A stretch of 5,264 nucleotides of DNA from JARROD01 sp037384225. GTDB lineage: Bacteria; Pseudomonadota; Gammaproteobacteria; Pseudomonadales; Cellvibrionaceae. Shown one piece after another: positions 5,087-5,264 of this stretch (the stretch's first letter is position 1; every line of letters starts with the position of its first letter). Position numbers and translations under genes: made by a program. The notes below the pieces were generated by a model. It was not told the origin of the DNA and made no database searches. It was given only the letters and a program-made list of their open reading frames with translations. The stretch covers positions 1-5,264 of the forward strand of contig JARROD010000386.1 in the NCBI GenBank assembly GCA_037384225.1. Direction: 5' to 3'.

Positions 5087-5264
5087 TCAAAGAGAGTTCT
5101 CCCATCGGACAATACAGCCTCCCCAGGAATAACCCACTCCAAATCCGACCAACATAACCTCATCACCCACATGTAATCGACCTGCAGCTACCGCATGATT
5201 CAAAGCAATCGGAATGGTGGCTGACACGGTATTCCCAATATTGCGATAATTCGTGAAAACTTTT
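5087..5264 (-). CDS. Beta-ketoacyl-ACP synthase III (KAS III/FabH-like), C-terminal end only
   Basis: The last 58 codons and a TGA stop of a KAS III-type thiolase-fold enzyme are present; the rest lies beyond the window edge, with one base of a split codon at 5264. The translation contains NIGNTVSATIPIALNHAV, where the Asn of GNT corresponds to the Asn of the Cys-His-Asn triad. It continues with AAGRLHVGDEVMLVGFG and ends with VGYSWGGCIVRW, the typical C-terminal beta hairpin of FabH-like proteins. KAS III enzymes condense an acyl-CoA with malonyl-ACP. This end shape also fits the KAS III homologues of natural-product and specialised fatty-acid pathways, which cannot be separated here because the Cys and His regions are missing. 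It is upstream of the citrate-synthase-like gene by 34 bases on the same strand, consistent with one operon. The frame is easily missed because a longer frame overlaps it. Confidence 0.88.
   Translation of the reverse strand, partial: KVFTNYRNIGNTVSATIPIALNHAVAAGRLHVGDEVMLVGFGVGYSWGGCIVRWENSL

Noticed and set aside
1..5264. CRISPR array, tRNA or rRNA gene
   Set aside because: No regularly spaced short repeats and no tRNA or rRNA-like sequence were recognised; the repeats found are only two diverged copies or inverted arms.

Overview
The window looks like bacterial accessory DNA, most likely from a Gammaproteobacterium. That guess rests on general gene style (AraC-type regulator, KAS III, SDR, Shine-Dalgarno sites) and on short inverted-repeat elements; no taxonomic marker is present. 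The intergenic DNA is AT-rich and unusually long: about 800 bases at the left end and about 510 bases between 3699 and 4209. Both gaps hold non-coding repeat elements.

Layout, left to right. Bases 1-350 show no gene. A ~196-bp non-autonomous inverted-repeat element (MITE-like, ends TATACCC/GGGTATA) lies at 351-546. A complete class I SAM-dependent methyltransferase gene with a strong ribosome binding site follows (816-1886, +). Its 3' flank carries two inverted repeats, one with a perfect 14-bp stem (1962-1995). Next is a short-chain dehydrogenase/reductase that has lost its first ~20 codons, including the start and the TGxxxGxG cofactor loop (2074-2748, +), so it is probably a pseudogene. 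It converges on an intact AraC-family regulator (2790-3698, -), with a small palindromic terminator-like hairpin between them. Upstream of the regulator is a second terminal-inverted-repeat element (3777-3963). A 92-bp segment of it recurs, diverged, exactly 200 bp further on (4063-4154).

The right end holds two minus-strand genes that look like one operon. The 3' end of a beta-ketoacyl-ACP synthase III (KAS III/FabH-like) gene runs off the window edge (5087-5264). After 34 bases comes a citrate synthase/citryl-CoA lyase-fold protein (4210-5052). By motif comparison the latter seems to lack the catalytic His and Asp of the family, so it may be a repurposed or non-catalytic relative acting with the KAS III.

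No single pathway can be proved from this window. The KAS III plus citrate-synthase-like pair suggests acyl-CoA/ACP condensation chemistry, perhaps specialised lipid or natural-product biosynthesis. The methyltransferase, SDR and AraC regulator could be neighbours in such a cluster or unrelated cargo brought together by rearrangement; the broken SDR and the repeats favour a rearranged region.
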